Assembly (NCBI GenBank): GCA_022702545.1 | Contig: JAHRBC010000001.1 | Coordinates: 9,610,001 to 9,674,000, forward strand | DNA length: 64,000 nt | Source: Phycomyces nitens | Taxonomy: Eukaryota; Mucoromycota; Mucoromycetes; Mucorales; Phycomycetaceae | Reading direction: 5' to 3' | Part shown: one piece after another, positions 32,338 to 44,798 of the stretch | Numbering within the stretch: the stretch's first letter is position 1 | Layout of the letters: each line of letters begins with the position of its first letter | Notes under the pieces: generated by a model | Database searches by the model: none | What the model was told of the DNA's origin: nothing | Seen by the model: only the letters and a program-made list of their open reading frames with translations | Made by a program: the position numbers and the translations under genes

Positions 32338-34250
32338 TCATCTTCAAAAAAGAAAAGAACGACTTGCACTTTGCTGCTATATTGTGATAAATAATATTGT
32401 ATTAACTATAATGTGTATTCAAAACATATATTAAAGAGTCAACTTACTTTATTATTCTCTATTATTTATTTATGAGCTTGGTTATTGATTGTAAAGCCTT
32501 TTCCAAGTCTTTTGGTGCACAGCATTCTATAATATTTATATTGATTCTGTGATAGACCATTATATTATTTTATGGTCATAGGATAGTGTTCTCGTCAATT
32601 AAATAGTGTTTGATAATATAAGACCATGCTTTTAGTTGATGCCGCGATTCATAGTCAAAGGATGGTTTGAGAAAAATATTAACAAAAACAAAGGTTATTC
32701 TCTATGGGTTCTCTTGTGCCGTATTTTTTGATCTTAATGATAAAGCATATTATGTAAATGAAGTTTACTCTTTTCTTTGAGACCACCACCTGTATCAATT
32801 GCTAACTTACCAAGTTAATCAAGGTATTTGTCCAATAGATCCCTTTTTATACCAAATATCCATTTATAATAAATGAAAAATATATACAAACCAAACACTT
32901 TAACAAACTATTGACTTTTGAATGTCCCTTTGGGTTGATCAATCTTCATTTGGCTGCAAAGGTTTTTGGTGAAAATATTAATAAAATAGCTTGCTGTCTG
33001 ATACTTGCCAAGCATGGATAATAACCATATCCTTTAGATTGTGAACAAAGGAATGGCCCTTGTATTTTAATATAGCTTTTGCATTGCTAGATAAAATAAA
33101 AATCACAAGTTAAATCATAGTATAGTATTCTATTATCGTTACAATCGATTATTACCTTTTCCATAAGATACACTTTAAGAATCTGCGCAACTTACTTTCC
33201 CAACAAGTTTATAGCAAGACTATATCTCTGTCTCTTTTAAACTATTCAAAATTACCTGATACACCTTTTTCCATATAATAAATCGCCGAGGCCCATTACA
33301 AAGCTGTTCCACTCAATTCATAGAGAGAATTATAAGTAAACTGGATAAGCTCATTAGATACTTTGAAATTCGCGGCTATATCAATATAGCAATGAGTATG
33401 TATCATAATATTAAACTTTTGTAACCACATACATATACTAAAGCTCGTTTTTGGGATATTTTCAATGGGAGAAGTGGTGACCAACTGTGTAAGTTTTTCA
33501 GTCAATTTGTCTATTTAAATATTAATGTTATACATGGCATAAGAATAGTATAAATGAAGTTCTGTTTAGTTATTACCTGTGACATACTGATTTGAATGCT
33601 ATGGAGGTTGATGTTTCCACTGTCATTGTTAATGTCCATCATTGGACGGATTCAACTTTGCATTCTTCATTTAAATACCCAATCGGCAAGATTAGCACCA
33701 ACAATCACCACCCAACGCCCCCTTGTCCTTGTAGAAAATAAATATAGTATTAGTAAAAACACAAAGTAAGAATCACTTGCTATTTGTACATGCTTACCTA
33801 GCAATCACAATATAACTAATGAAAACCAGCTCATTAGTATTGTTCATCTCTACTTTTAGTATAGAGATTAAGACTTTAGTCAATACTTTGTTACTTTAGA
33901 AAAAACTCATTAAGGAGCACGGCATTGCAAACGATGACTTGTATGTAGCAGAAATAAAGTAGCAGCCCGTACTTTGTACAACGGGCTATATACTACAACC
34001 GACATTTGCAGTTGTTAATGTAGATGACGTCCAACATCAACGACTCAATCAATACCTACCAGACGGAAATAATTCTATTTTATTGCACTGTACTACATAT
34101 TCAAGAATAATTGACGCGTCACCATGAGTAGCCTCTCTATTCTATAATTCATTCTTTATAATGCCCTCTCTATACTTCTTTATATTATTATACGGACACC
34201 AAATAAAATAAAGCAGCTAATAATGTCAAAAACAAAAATTCGGTTTCAAA
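32338..34250. other. AT-rich region, nothing recognised
   Basis: No convincing gene. Only short frames are present (for example minus strand 33296-33505) without known motifs. A perfect hairpin, AGCCCGT/ACGGGCT, sits at 33964-33987. Probably decayed gene or transposon sequence. Confidence 0.5.
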
Positions 34251-34251
34251 A

Positions 34252-34533
34252 AACGGTAGTTATGTTACCGTTTCGTTCACACAGGACAAAAATTATTTTT
34301 CTCAAGAATGCGCAACATCTTCAACACCAAATAAAATGCTCATTTCGATAAACAACGTTACCTAAAATTTTACGAGCCCTTTCTATGGTACTACAACTAC
34401 CTCATTGCCAGAGGAAAAGAGATTCCATGCGACTTTTATGAAGCGGGATCGATGACATTACCTTTCAACCACAATCTGCGGAGAAAAAGCAGTCTAAAAT
34501 CAGAAAAAACGGCAGTTATGTTACCGTTTCGGT
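34252..34533. repeat. Two copies of a hairpin motif 258 bp apart
   Basis: AACGGTAGTTATGTTACCGT near 34253-34272 and AACGGCAGTTATGTTACCGT near 34510-34529, both followed by TTCG. Each can fold on ACGGTA/TACCGT. The second lies at the 3' end of the element D remnant, so they may mark a repeat border there. Confidence 0.6.
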
Positions 34534-35872
34534 AGCTGTTCCCACTCCTCTCGCCGTAGTGCATATTTTTGGTGCTCAGATAATAGATCGGCGTTAGCCT
34601 TACTAAATACGGGAGCAAGATCAGAGTACTTGGCAGGAATGACCATTGGAGGTGGGGAAGACGAGACAGAGACTGGGAAAGGTGGTACAGGAATGGACTG
34701 GGAATTGGGAGATATGGGAACAGAGGCGGAAACAGAGACAGGCGAAGGACTAGGGACAGAGACAGGCGACGTACTAGGGACAGAGACAGGCGACGTACTA
34801 GGGACAGAGACAGGCGACGTACTAGGGACAGAGACAGGCGAAGGACTAGGGACAGAGACAGGCGAAGGACTAGGGACAGAGACAGGCAAAGGACTAGGGA
34901 CAGAGACAGGCAAAGGAACAGGAACAGAGACCGGCAAAGGAACAATAACAGAGACCGGCGAAGGAACAATGACAGAGACAGACAAAGGAGCAGGAATAGG
35001 CGAGAGAGATACTTGGGAGACCGATGTGGAAATTGATTTTACAGAGACAGGCACAGGAACAGGAACAGAGACAGAGGACAAGGAAGTTACATTGGGACAA
35101 AAGGAGACGGATTTCTTTTTCCATGATAAAATTATGGGATCGTGGCTAGCACACCAACTGGTTCCAAGGATAACAGGATAGGTCAAGAAGGGGAGTACAT
35201 GGAAGCTTGCAAGTTCGGGATAACCACCAACAGAAAAGTTAAGTTTAGTGGTTTCCTTAGTAATAGCTCCACCTGCCAATTCTCGACCATCAACTACATA
35301 GATTGGCAAAGGAAGGTTTTTATTCTTGGTTGGGATATTATACGTATTTACCAAATCAGTGCTAATAAAGCTACTATGGGCACCAGAGTCAATTAGAGCT
35401 TTGGTGTGGATTATTCTATCATCAAGTTTTATAGATACGGGCAAGACAAGGTGTTCTTTTGATCGGGTCAAAGGTAAGGGATCTGGTAGTAGTGGTTGAT
35501 TGTCCAGGGTATTACCCCTTACTGGTAAGTCTGGACTTGGTCTTTTCCCTGGTCAATAACAGCGTGGACAGCCATGAGAGCACCAGATTTGGCAGGACAG
35601 TTACGGGCCATGTGGCCATGGAGACCACAGTACAAGCACAGACCTTGGGCATGGTGACGATCCTTTTCTTCTGGAGACAAAGGACCCTTTGGAATTGCCT
35701 GAGTGGCGTCAAGTTCCATTGGGGTGGGGCCAGAGTAGTAGGCGGGGTTTGGCATTGTGGGACGAGGGGCAGGAGCAGACAGAGGTATAGGTTGGTTGTA
35801 GTTGTACTGGAAGTTGGTTGGGTGGGGTCGGGAAGTACGAGAACGTTCCAAACGACGTACTTGGAAACGATT
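34521..35872 (-). pseudogene. Remnant of Ty3/gypsy element D: gag 3' part and protease with a Pro/Ser/Val-repeat linker
   Basis: On the minus strand 35875-35519 encodes the C-terminal part of a gag with a CCHC knuckle (CLYCGLHGHMARNC). A frame from 35471 to 34521 follows, with retropepsin motifs ([21 protein letters not shown]), a long repeat of PVSVPSP-type units, and the sequence [18 protein letters not shown] typical of the region before RT. RT, RNase H and integrase are absent, and the gag N-terminus is cut off by element X2 at 35873. The family differs from A, B, C and E. Confidence 0.82.
34736..35000 (-). repeat. Coding minisatellite, 24-bp unit, in element D
   Basis: About ten imperfect copies of a 24-bp unit (GGGACAGAGACAGGCGANGN on the plus strand) encode an eight-residue repeat, roughly [16 protein letters not shown]. 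The unit is a multiple of three, so copy number can change without breaking the frame. Confidence 0.85.
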
Positions 35873-36688
35873 CACTGCAAAAAATATGCGATTTCAACTC
35901 TGAATACATCAATTGAAACGAGGAGAGTATAGGTCTTGGATTAGCCCTTTTCTTAATTGCTCACTTTAGACGGCGTTGAGAGTATTTGGTAATTCTATTG
36001 GATGGACATTAGAATATGTCTTTAATTTTGTTGATTATTAAACTACGGTATTTTCTCTACCTTTTGAAAGTTGCAAAGTTAATATTCTTGGGAGGTGATT
36101 AAAATAAATTATCAGATATAGCTAATTTTTTAAGATCTTGACTTAAAACTGATTAGAGTCTTTCTTGATTAAATAACGCATCCAACTGTAAAATGAAAAT
36201 GATAATTATATTATGTTTTTGGGATTATTGGTTTTACAGACCAAACTTTTTTTAGGGGTAAACCACCTTGGAATGCAAATTATTTTTTGTTCTTTCTCTT
36301 TTGCCTCTTGCTCTTATACACATACTGGTAATTATTTTATTCTTATTATTTTATGTAATTACTTAATGATTTTGCCATTATCTTTACAGATTATCAACAA
36401 GCTTCTCCTCTTTGGTCATTTTACATGGTTTAATAATTTAAAATAATATTTGCTCAAAGCTTCTCTTTACTAATGACTTGATGTCTCTAGTCATCACGGC
36501 TTTGCATGTCACTCAATTTTGTAATCAAACATAATGGTAAGCTATTATATTATTACAAATCATATATATCTCTTTACTTATACATATATAACTATGTTCT
36601 ATTCTCTATTAGATATATTAAGAATCTCATCTGCATGCCTGAACAAACAATCACACAGGTAAGAAAACCGCTGATAATATAGTATATA
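35873..36688 (+). mobile_element. CACTA-type element X2, 3'-truncated
   Basis: Starts CACTGCAAAAAATATGCGAT and matches 6286-7487 of X1 apart from lacking the solo LTR A, so it shows the empty site near 36518. It breaks off at about 36688, where different sequence starts. Inserted in the gag of element D. Confidence 0.85.
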
Positions 36689-36690
36689 TG

Positions 36691-37030
36691 TGATATTTGT
36701 AGTAGAAAAATGGGACGGTGGATACTTTGAGACTCTTTATTGTGGTTTAGAAAAAGTTAAAGTATATCCAGTTCTTGATTCAAGAAGTATGTTAACTTAG
36801 TATTTATAATTATTGTTATAATTCTTATCAGCTTGGATATTCATTATCATAATAGCTGTGTTATCAGTTAATAGGTATTTTGGGACTTTGTCCCACAATA
36901 GATTGGGTATGGTATTTTCATATTTGGATAAGGATTTCTGGATGGTATAGTTTGTCTTGATTTTAGATAATCCAGCTATCTGGGTTTATATATCACTTTT
37001 CTCTGATATACCATTATGCCAAATACAACA
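36691..37030. repeat. Possible solo LTR
   Basis: About 340 bp with TG...CA termini and an imperfect terminal inverted match (TGATATTTG and CAAATACAACA). Flanking bases ATATG and GTATG agree at four of five positions. X1 similarity stops at its left border and does not clearly resume on the right, so this may instead be the edge of the MULE-bearing segment. Confidence 0.3.
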
Positions 37031-37263
37031 GTATGTAATATGATTTATGGGTCATTAAAATTAAGCCTTTAATAAAGCATATATAATAGCCAAGTTTTAT
37101 AAAAGTTATGGTAGTCAGGTTTATTTAGGTTTTATTTCCAAGAAAAAACAAGGTCTCTCTTTATTATAAATTGGAGTTTTACTTTCTTTCAATAGTACTC
37201 TGATATTATACTTACCTGTATAAATACACCTCTATAAGCCTCCATAAATTCTCAGCACTTACC

Positions 37264-39489
37264 TAAGTTTTCTTTGCTCCCTGGATCAGGCTTAACAACA
37301 CAGCTGAGAGGGACATTCTCTGTTTTCTCTTCAAAGTCTATGTAAAGAAATATTAGTCAGAACATATAAAGATTATGCTTAGCATAATTGCTTTCAAGAT
37401 ACAAACTTTCGTCACGTTCAAACCGCCAGCGCATATCAACAATATCAAGAGGTAAAACCTCAGGACTAGCAGCAATGATACAAGGGCATGGCAGCTTGTA
37501 TCTAATACGATCCCAGCACTTGCAATTGACACCTCTTGAAACAAAATTATATTGTAGGCTGGTGATTGTGTTGGTCCTGATCTTGTCCATTGCAAATCTG
37601 ACAACTTTAAAAGCAAGAGTTTTAAATCTAAACTCTTTTTCTTTGTCAAATAGAACTTAATCGATGCTGATCCTCTCAACATTTAGCTTTCTGTAGCAAT
37701 TTTCTCTCTTTAAAAAAGGTTAAAATATGGATGATGGGTTTTCTGGGATTAACCATTTACCTTTTGCTCATAGTACGCATTCATTCGCTTAACAGTAAGC
37801 GTGAGCTTGAATGCAGACTGGCTACCCGAAGCTCTTTTCAAACCTGAATGGAAGCTCTCTGCTCTTCCAGAAGTTCGGTTTCCCATGTGAGAGTGATCGT
37901 TGGCATACCTACCTACCCAGTGTTTGACCTCATCATCCTGGAGCAAACTAATACAAGATTATGATTAGTAAAAGACTTTAACAAAAACACTATAACTTAC
38001 ACATCCTTCAAGTAACGCAGTGCCAAACTTCCATTGTTCTTGAAGTAGCCATGGGTTGTGATCAGCTGTTCAAAGCTGCCGAGCGCCTCCTTATAGCTTG
38101 CTCCGTCAAAGCTAGACATGATCGCCTTGAAGTCCAATTCAGCTTGAGCGTGATGAAGATTATACTCGGCTAAATCAATTGTTCCAATCGGGAGCTTTGT
38201 TGCCATGGTATTCCACAAATGCCAGGAACAGAGCAAGTGCTGGCTTTCGGGGAAAATGACATCAATTGCGTTGCGCAAAGCTTGCTCGTTGTCAGTGACA
38301 AAAACTGATGGCAAAGGGTATTCATTTGTAGGCCAAATGGCCTCTCGCAATTCCTCTAGGATCCATGTATATGTTGCCTCGGTTTCCGAATTAACAAAAG
38401 CTGCTGCAATTACAAAAGTTTGCAGCTTATTGCTTCCTTTATCAGAGGATGCATTGCTTGTTCCAACAATATTTACAAGAGACAGCTTGTGGGCATTGGT
38501 CTTGTAGGTCGCATCAATCGTAACTGCCTCGGGCCAAATTTTTGCCTCCTGAATCGCTGCATGGTGAATAAAGAAGATCCCTTTAACTTCTTGCATGTCT
38601 CCTTTCGTCTCTACTTGAATACGAACAGTATATACAATGCTTTCAAGATAGGATATGAGTAGAAACATTTCTTTTCCATTCTCATTCTTCAAAAAAAGAG
38701 TTTGGATATTATGAATGTCCTTTTTGATGATATTCGTTACATTCAACACTTTCAAAGTCTAGGTAAAAATAATTTAGAAATAGTTGCCAAGTGTTGATGT
38801 GCACTTACGTCCATAACACTTGTAACTGGGTCTTTATGCCCACTAGCCAGCAAAGTGTAGATTCGTTCCATGATTTTAGGTGACTGCTTACGATTGACTG
38901 TATAAGTAGTGTTGTCCTGTGAGATGAGATGATTATGCTCCATGTTGCTTCTAGTTATGGCGAAATCAAACAAGTTGAAAGAAGCAGGACAATCAAACTT
39001 TTGGGTGCTCCGTTTCACTTCTTTCTTCATGGTCTCGGCGCCTTCGATTGCTTCTTGCTTCTCAATTCCAACAGAATTCTTTTCCAATTCACGTTTTAAT
39101 CCTCCGTGCTTACAAATGTAAGCAAATTTGCCTTGCTTAAGACTTGAGCTTTTGATGGAAAAGATGACGTTGTATTTCTTTCCAAAGCTTTTAACAGTTC
39201 CGGTTAGCTCTTCTTTCGATTGAAATTGTCTGCCAATGGCAAAGCTTTTCTTGAATTCGGTGTTCATGTTATCGCGAGTTCGATTAGATTGAAAAAACAT
39301 TTTTACAAGGTAAAGTTCAAAGAAGGTTTGAAAATATGAACACTGAAATTCACTCTTAACAAAAGAGTCTACGTCACACTTTTTGGATTTTCTTTTGGTG
39401 GGAGTGTAGGAGGGAGTGTATTGAGGGAGTGTATTGAGGGAGTGTATTGAGGGAGTGTATTGAGGGAGTGTATTGAGGGAGTGTACCAA
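37264..39489 (-). pseudogene. MULE (FAR1-type) transposase gene with one in-frame stop
   Basis: Minus-strand exons: 39489-38809, 38758-38001, 37947-37761, 37686 to about 37370, and probably 37338-37264. Introns have GTAAGT donors and a TACTAAT branch. The N-terminal exon resembles a FAR1 DNA-binding region (SFGKKYNVIFSIKSSS, CPASFNLFDFAITRSNMEHNHL). Exon 2 is the MULE catalytic domain (VTIDATYKTN, VFVTDNEQALRNAID, HLLCSWHLWN). Exon 4 carries a SWIM-like zinc motif (NCKCWDRIRYKLPCPC). A TAA at 37657-37659 interrupts exon 4 ahead of the SWIM motif. Otherwise the model is open. The N-terminus, partly encoded by a minisatellite, is uncertain, and the real start may be the internal Met in KMFFQSNRTRDNMN. 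No terminal inverted repeats were found. Confidence 0.8.
39397..39484 (-). repeat. 13-bp minisatellite at the 5' end of the MULE gene
   Basis: Five to six perfect copies of TTGAGGGAGTGTA. As 13 is not a multiple of three, successive copies are read in different frames (SLNTLPQYTPS...). Confidence 0.9.
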
Positions 39490-41240
39490 GAATTCCCCAT
39501 AATTTTAAAGGCCGTGTAGCCTTGACGCTGGCCATACTGACACGTAGGGTACTTGAGTGAGTATAGGTAACTGGTTACGAGGCTACTGTGAGGAATGACG
39601 CTCGAGTTATCTAGTGTTTATGGCCGGGTTACTAGCTAGCAATGGTTATGATTCCAATTGGAGGCGTGGTAACGAGGGACAATAAACTACTGCTAAGAGG
39701 ATACGTTCTCGAGACAATAGATATGCACTCAGTAAGGTTTAGGGATGTGCCAAATAATATTTATGACTAGGCGTATGGGGATGAGAATCAGTTGTCAAAT
39801 AAAATAAAATGGGAAAGTGATTTTAACGAGGTAAAAAGGTGTCTTTATTAACTTCACTAAACTTCCTCACTTATGGCCACCTCTGCCTTCATACTACTCT
39901 TTACTTCTCCTTCTTTACACTCCGCCCTACTTCGCCTGGCCTGTTACTTCAAGGTGGCGGCCACCAACCACCACGCCCACCGTCTCAATACCAATAAATA
40001 CAAAAATGAAGGCCGTAAAAGTGAATATTGGAACATGTTAGTTTAGTAATTTTATTTAGGATATAGAAATCTTTTTATTGGTCATAACTTCATTTTATAT
40101 GACCTTTGCCTGTTCTTAATCCATTAATATTCTGGCAACAGTGATTTTTGAGATTCTCATTTTGGAAAAGGCCTACTACATTTAGTATTTTAGCTACCAT
40201 AATAAACCATTTAATTACTAAATTCATCAACCGGTTCACACCTTCCTTTTTCGCTGACCGGCTGAGGGGTGGTGGAGAGCACCATTAACAGCCAAAATGG
40301 CCCAGAATTTACTGGGGGGGGGGCACAATTAACTTGACCACTAAAAAAAAATGCAAAAAAGTTCAATATTTGATGCTGTAAGTCCCATTAACACGAGAGA
40401 CCCATTCAATCAAATCAAATAATTAAAGTACCAGCATATTTTGTAAAGTAATAATTCTGCTCTTAGACACTTATTTGGTGCGTCCTTTTGTTGACCTTTT
40501 CCTGAAAATAATATATGTAAATTGTCGTAACTCATAACTGGTATCACGAAGCATCGACAGGTTGTTGGATTGGGAATAAATGCGATGATATCTGCATTTG
40601 GAAGACTACATTTGAAGCTTAATTCAAGTAAAAAAGAGCGTCATAAACTGTTGTCTGTTATATAGTGGCACCATAACTTTAGAACTGGATTGTCTGGAAT
40701 AAACCAAATTAGAAAAGATTATTGTTTTTTTACAAAAGTAATCGACAACAATTAGGATACAACAGCCCTTATTCTTTTTGTATAGCATAATGAATAAATC
40801 AGGATTGACTATTTGTACCAATGAGATATACTTTTTTTTAAGCAACATTTTAATTCACTTGGCCCTTTATAGCTTTGATGGACAGTCTTGAAAACCTTGA
40901 AAACAATTATCAATATCTCTTAATAACAATAAAATGAAGAATGGAAGATATTAAGCAATAGTTGTATATATGTTTTCAAAACTAGTAACCAAAAGTATGA
41001 AAGATCAAGTAAACTAAAGAAATAAAAAAAGGCCATTTCTTGTTTTATCCAAGAAATATCCCATCATTGATGTCAATGTCAGGTGTGAATAGTCGGTTCC
41101 AATAAATCAGTACCAAAACGATGACGCTCCATAATGTTAAATTCACTATAAAAACCGTGTAAATCGACTTTGTATCAAGAATTACCTTTCTGATATATGT
41201 TTATTAACAAGTATGAGATCTAGAATTTACATCTTTTTAG
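39490..41240. other. Intergenic or decayed region, no gene seen
   Basis: 39490-40000 is GC-richer than its surroundings. A run of ten G residues lies at 40314-40323. No frame with known motifs was seen. Any upstream exons of the split gene that begins at 41241 were not identified. Confidence 0.5.
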
Positions 41241-43481
41241 GTCGTGATGGAAGAGCTCTATAAAATGATCAGACCATCGATTGATCAATATTTAAACATG
41301 ACATTTGACTGGAAGATGATTTACCTGTAAGTTCACCCATTGATCGCATCCCCTAGCTCTCCTCCTGGCTTGATACCACCTTGGTTATCCTTCCTTGTTC
41401 GCCTCGACTCTCCATCCACTGATCCTCTGCACCCTCTAATGTTTCCTTCTCTCAGCTCTTCCTCACAACGTCACTTTGGCTCACCTCTGTACACTATTTT
41501 TGGTGCCATTGGCATCCTCCCCCGCACCTTCAATACTGTTAAAGTCAACCTTTCTATCTGTTTGACACTTCCCCTCTCTGCTCTTACAATTCCTTCACCT
41601 GACGCTCCTTCCTACCCATTAGCATGGCGAGACCTCTAAGAGTCTGTGATGCATATGAGGTTGACCCGATCTTCTCAATTCTGGTCCAACGACCTTTACA
41701 CCGTGTCCTTCGCCGCCCAATTGTTCTCCATCGTTTCTTCGTTAGATTCTTTACTCGTTCTTTACTTCTCCGTCCCATACTTTTCAACCATCCCATCCCA
41801 TCCCTCAACATGTTGTTGAATTCTGTAACCCATCTCCCCTGCCACCCAAGGACATTGGTGTCAGCCTTTGACTATTTCTAGATGACCTTGTCTCGGGTCA
41901 ATCCTGGAATACACTCACCACCCACCAATTTCGACTACTTTGTCTCCATTTGCGATCGCCCACAAGCCGGACCCTCACCCTCCCTTTTCCTTCCCAACTT
42001 TATTCCTTCCGGTCTACCCCTCTCCCACACGATGCTCGAAACATCTGGTTCCGAGCTCTCCACAGGAAGATATCTTGCCGTGCTCGTCTCAATTCAATGA
42101 TTCCCTCCCCCTTCCCCCACTCGTCATGCGCTATCTGTCTTACTGACTCCGACAATCAAGAGCACTTCCTATTCTCCTGCCCATCCAAACTCTCTGTTCG
42201 GTCGTCCCTGTGGATGACTTATTTTGGTACTGTCATTACTGCAGACGAACTTTGAGGCAACCTTTGATCGTTCTCATTTCCCCCTCCCCTCTCCTCCACT
42301 CTTTCTGCAGCGTCAATATTTGGATACATTCTGCTTTCTATCTGGCGTCACCACTGGATATTTGTCCCGGATCAAGTTCCTTTTCTCACATCTGCTGCTG
42401 TCTCGTTTTCCTGCTCTCTTTTCACCCGACTACAAGATGAGATCGACGTCGACTCCTAGCTCCCTGCCTCCCCCCACATCCTCACTTATAAAAACCACAA
42501 AAAACAACCCATAGTCCTCTCATAAGCTATCGTCATTAAGACCCATCAATCCATTAATAAACAGAGCCTACGGCTCCCTATAAAAAATACCTGTAAGTTC
42601 AAAATCGCAAAAAGTTATCGCTTATTAATATACTTCTTTTAACAGGGCCGCAGCAAACTCTATAATCAATTTCCGATATGATTATAGCGTCATAGTAGGA
42701 ATAAATCGACGTATTTGTGAAAAATACCTTGATAAAAACATATCGCCCTCCTTTACCTTGGAACCTGCAACTGGAACAGATGTGATTATTGACCACATTA
42801 AAAAAACGCTAAGCCACAAGATCAGCAAAGAGGATTACGTTGATTACTGCACAACAATTGTCCCTCTTGCCAAAACAGATGATGAGCTCAAAGTCTTTCG
42901 CATTTATGGCCATTTGTAAGATACATATCATTACAATCATACATACATACATATGTATATACCTATTTGTAATTAACAATTGTTACTATAGCTTACAATT
43001 CTTTGCCTTTAGACAAAAAGAACTTGGCCGTTGGCGACGGATGTCTGAATGCGGCATCTTGAACAATATCTGGGCTCATATTATTGATATTGTGTTTGGA
43101 GGCTCCCAAGTTATATTAGAGGGTGATTTATATTTGTTGCATTATTATTACTACGCAGCAAAATTGAGAAAAATTCTAATTTTAGAAGGTTTTTTTTTTT
43201 GAAACCAAAGTGAAACCGCCTTTTTTTTTTTGGGTGCTCATCTTTACAATAAGATACAAAATTTTCTGAGCAATAGAATTTATTCATACGGCATTGTTAA
43301 TAGGCTGTACAATGAAAGTTCTGCAAGATTACCATGTCTTGCTCTCATCTCCACTTGCTGTATACTTTCTACCAATTTCTTTAAAAAAAATAACAAGCAC
43401 TAATGCTGAAAATAGCCTTAAAATGATGCGTTTCAAGGAATCCGGCCTTTATTTGCCAGTCGAAAAAGCCAGTCCTTTATA
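41241..43481 (+). pseudogene. Split gene of unknown function, interrupted by a LINE at a splice donor
   Basis: Exon-like blocks: 41241-41327 (MEELYKMIRPSIDQYLNMTF), 42646 to about 42916 (NRRICEKYLDKNISPSF), and 43013 to about 43125 (RWRRMSECGILNNIW). A possible last block, ending at 43481, reads MMRFKESGLYLPVEKASPL. Junctions are GT-AG and the frame carries across the first two introns. I do not recognise the family. The upstream start is unknown and the link to the last block is weak, so it may be a decaying gene. Confidence 0.45.
41336..42587 (+). mobile_element. 5'-truncated LINE (non-LTR retrotransposon), 3' end only
   Basis: 1252 bp between perfect 14-bp direct repeats TACCTGTAAGTTCA (41322-41335 and 42588-42601), ending in an A-rich tail (CCCTATAAAAAA). 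Broken reading frames include NIWFRALHRKISCRARLNSM and, further on, CAICLTDSDNQEHFLFSCP, a CCHC-type cluster found at the C-terminal end of LINE ORF2 proteins. No RT domain remains. Several frame changes show it is dead. Confidence 0.85.
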
Positions 43482-44587
43482 AAAGTGATAAAAAAAATTG
43501 GTAATCTTTAAAGAATATCCAATAGTCTTTTTCATCGATCTGCAAAAGAGACCAGTACAAAGAAGCATAGGCACAGATCATCAGTACTTAGTTGATTCCA
43601 GATGATCTACTTTTGATACTTTGCGCATTATAATGAGCCACAGTAAGAACTTCTTGGACTCAATAGTTAAATCTCTCTGGTGCAAGCAAAAACAGATCTA
43701 AAGTAGAGAAAACTGTCTATAATAAAGGTATATTTAATTTGTACCTTTTTATTTTTATCATTTTAAATTACATTTAGCTATAAATACAAGTGTCTTGAAA
43801 AAAAATGCTTCATTTATTATTATTATCTGCCTTTTCTTTTCTTTTCTTTTGAAAACTCTTTTATATATATTTCTCTGTCAGAATTCTATGCACAAACAAC
43901 TCGCCATTTGTCATATTTCCATTTTTATAGTGATTCTTCGGAATCCCAATTTAAGACGGTCCTTGTAACAGAAAAGGTCCTTTTTTGGCAAAAAAATTAT
44001 GAACCAAATATAAATCACTCTCTAATATCCCTTGCAAGATCATATCGTTTGTTATACCACTTTACATTCTCTACTAATCATATAAATATCTCTTTCAATT
44101 CAATAATAAACCATACTCGATTATCTTTGTTTCTACCATACTCTTACTGTCCTCTTTGACTTTGGTCTTCTTGTATCTTGACCTGTCTTGTAAAAGCACC
44201 TAGCATCCCTTCTTGCCTGTCTTTCTCTTGTCCCGCCTTGTCCAACTCTTACACGGGATTTAATTTGATTGTGTATAGACAGGTGTCTGATTCTTCGATA
44301 CGATACTAATGAATTGTTCTCAGAGTAGACGAGGCAGTCAAGTTAGTGTTTGATTCACTTATTACTCGGTAGCAGCACTAGAATTCCACATGTCAAAAAG
44401 AGAGGTATGTTTTTAGGGGCAATTGGTTTCTTTTTATACCTGAGATTAAAGAAAAGACCAATTTACAAGTTGTTGTGAAACAAGATAAAGGTACCCTGTT
44501 AAAGTACAAATGATTTTTGGTCTCTTTGGCTAATAGATCCTATGAGCAATCCTACAAAAACTCGCGACACAAATAAATAAAAACAAG

Positions 44588-44629
<42 letters not shown>

Positions 44630-44798
44630 TGTTTGAAACATAAGGTTCTAATTGGCGATAATAAATAAATAAAAAAGAGTCAATTGGCTAATCCGATAAA
44701 GATACACAAAAAAATTAATACCTTTTTTAGCAAGAGAAAAAAATGGATTAGTTGGAAACGTTTCTAATGAGAAAAACTCTTTCTTTCTTGATTCAATA
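43482..44798. other. Intergenic region, no gene seen; TA microsatellite
   Basis: Contains a TA dinucleotide run at about 44592-44626 and CT-rich stretches. The last few hundred bases are presumably the promoter and leader of the bHLH gene. Confidence 0.5.

Noticed and set aside
33964..33987. Perfect 7-bp stem hairpin, checked as a possible tRNA or other structured RNA
   Set aside because: No cloverleaf, A/B box or other supporting structure nearby.
34436..35181. Long ORFs in other frames over the element D minisatellite (177 and 183 codons)
   Set aside because: Repeat-driven shadow frames; only the frame with retropepsin motifs and RT lead-in is meaningful.
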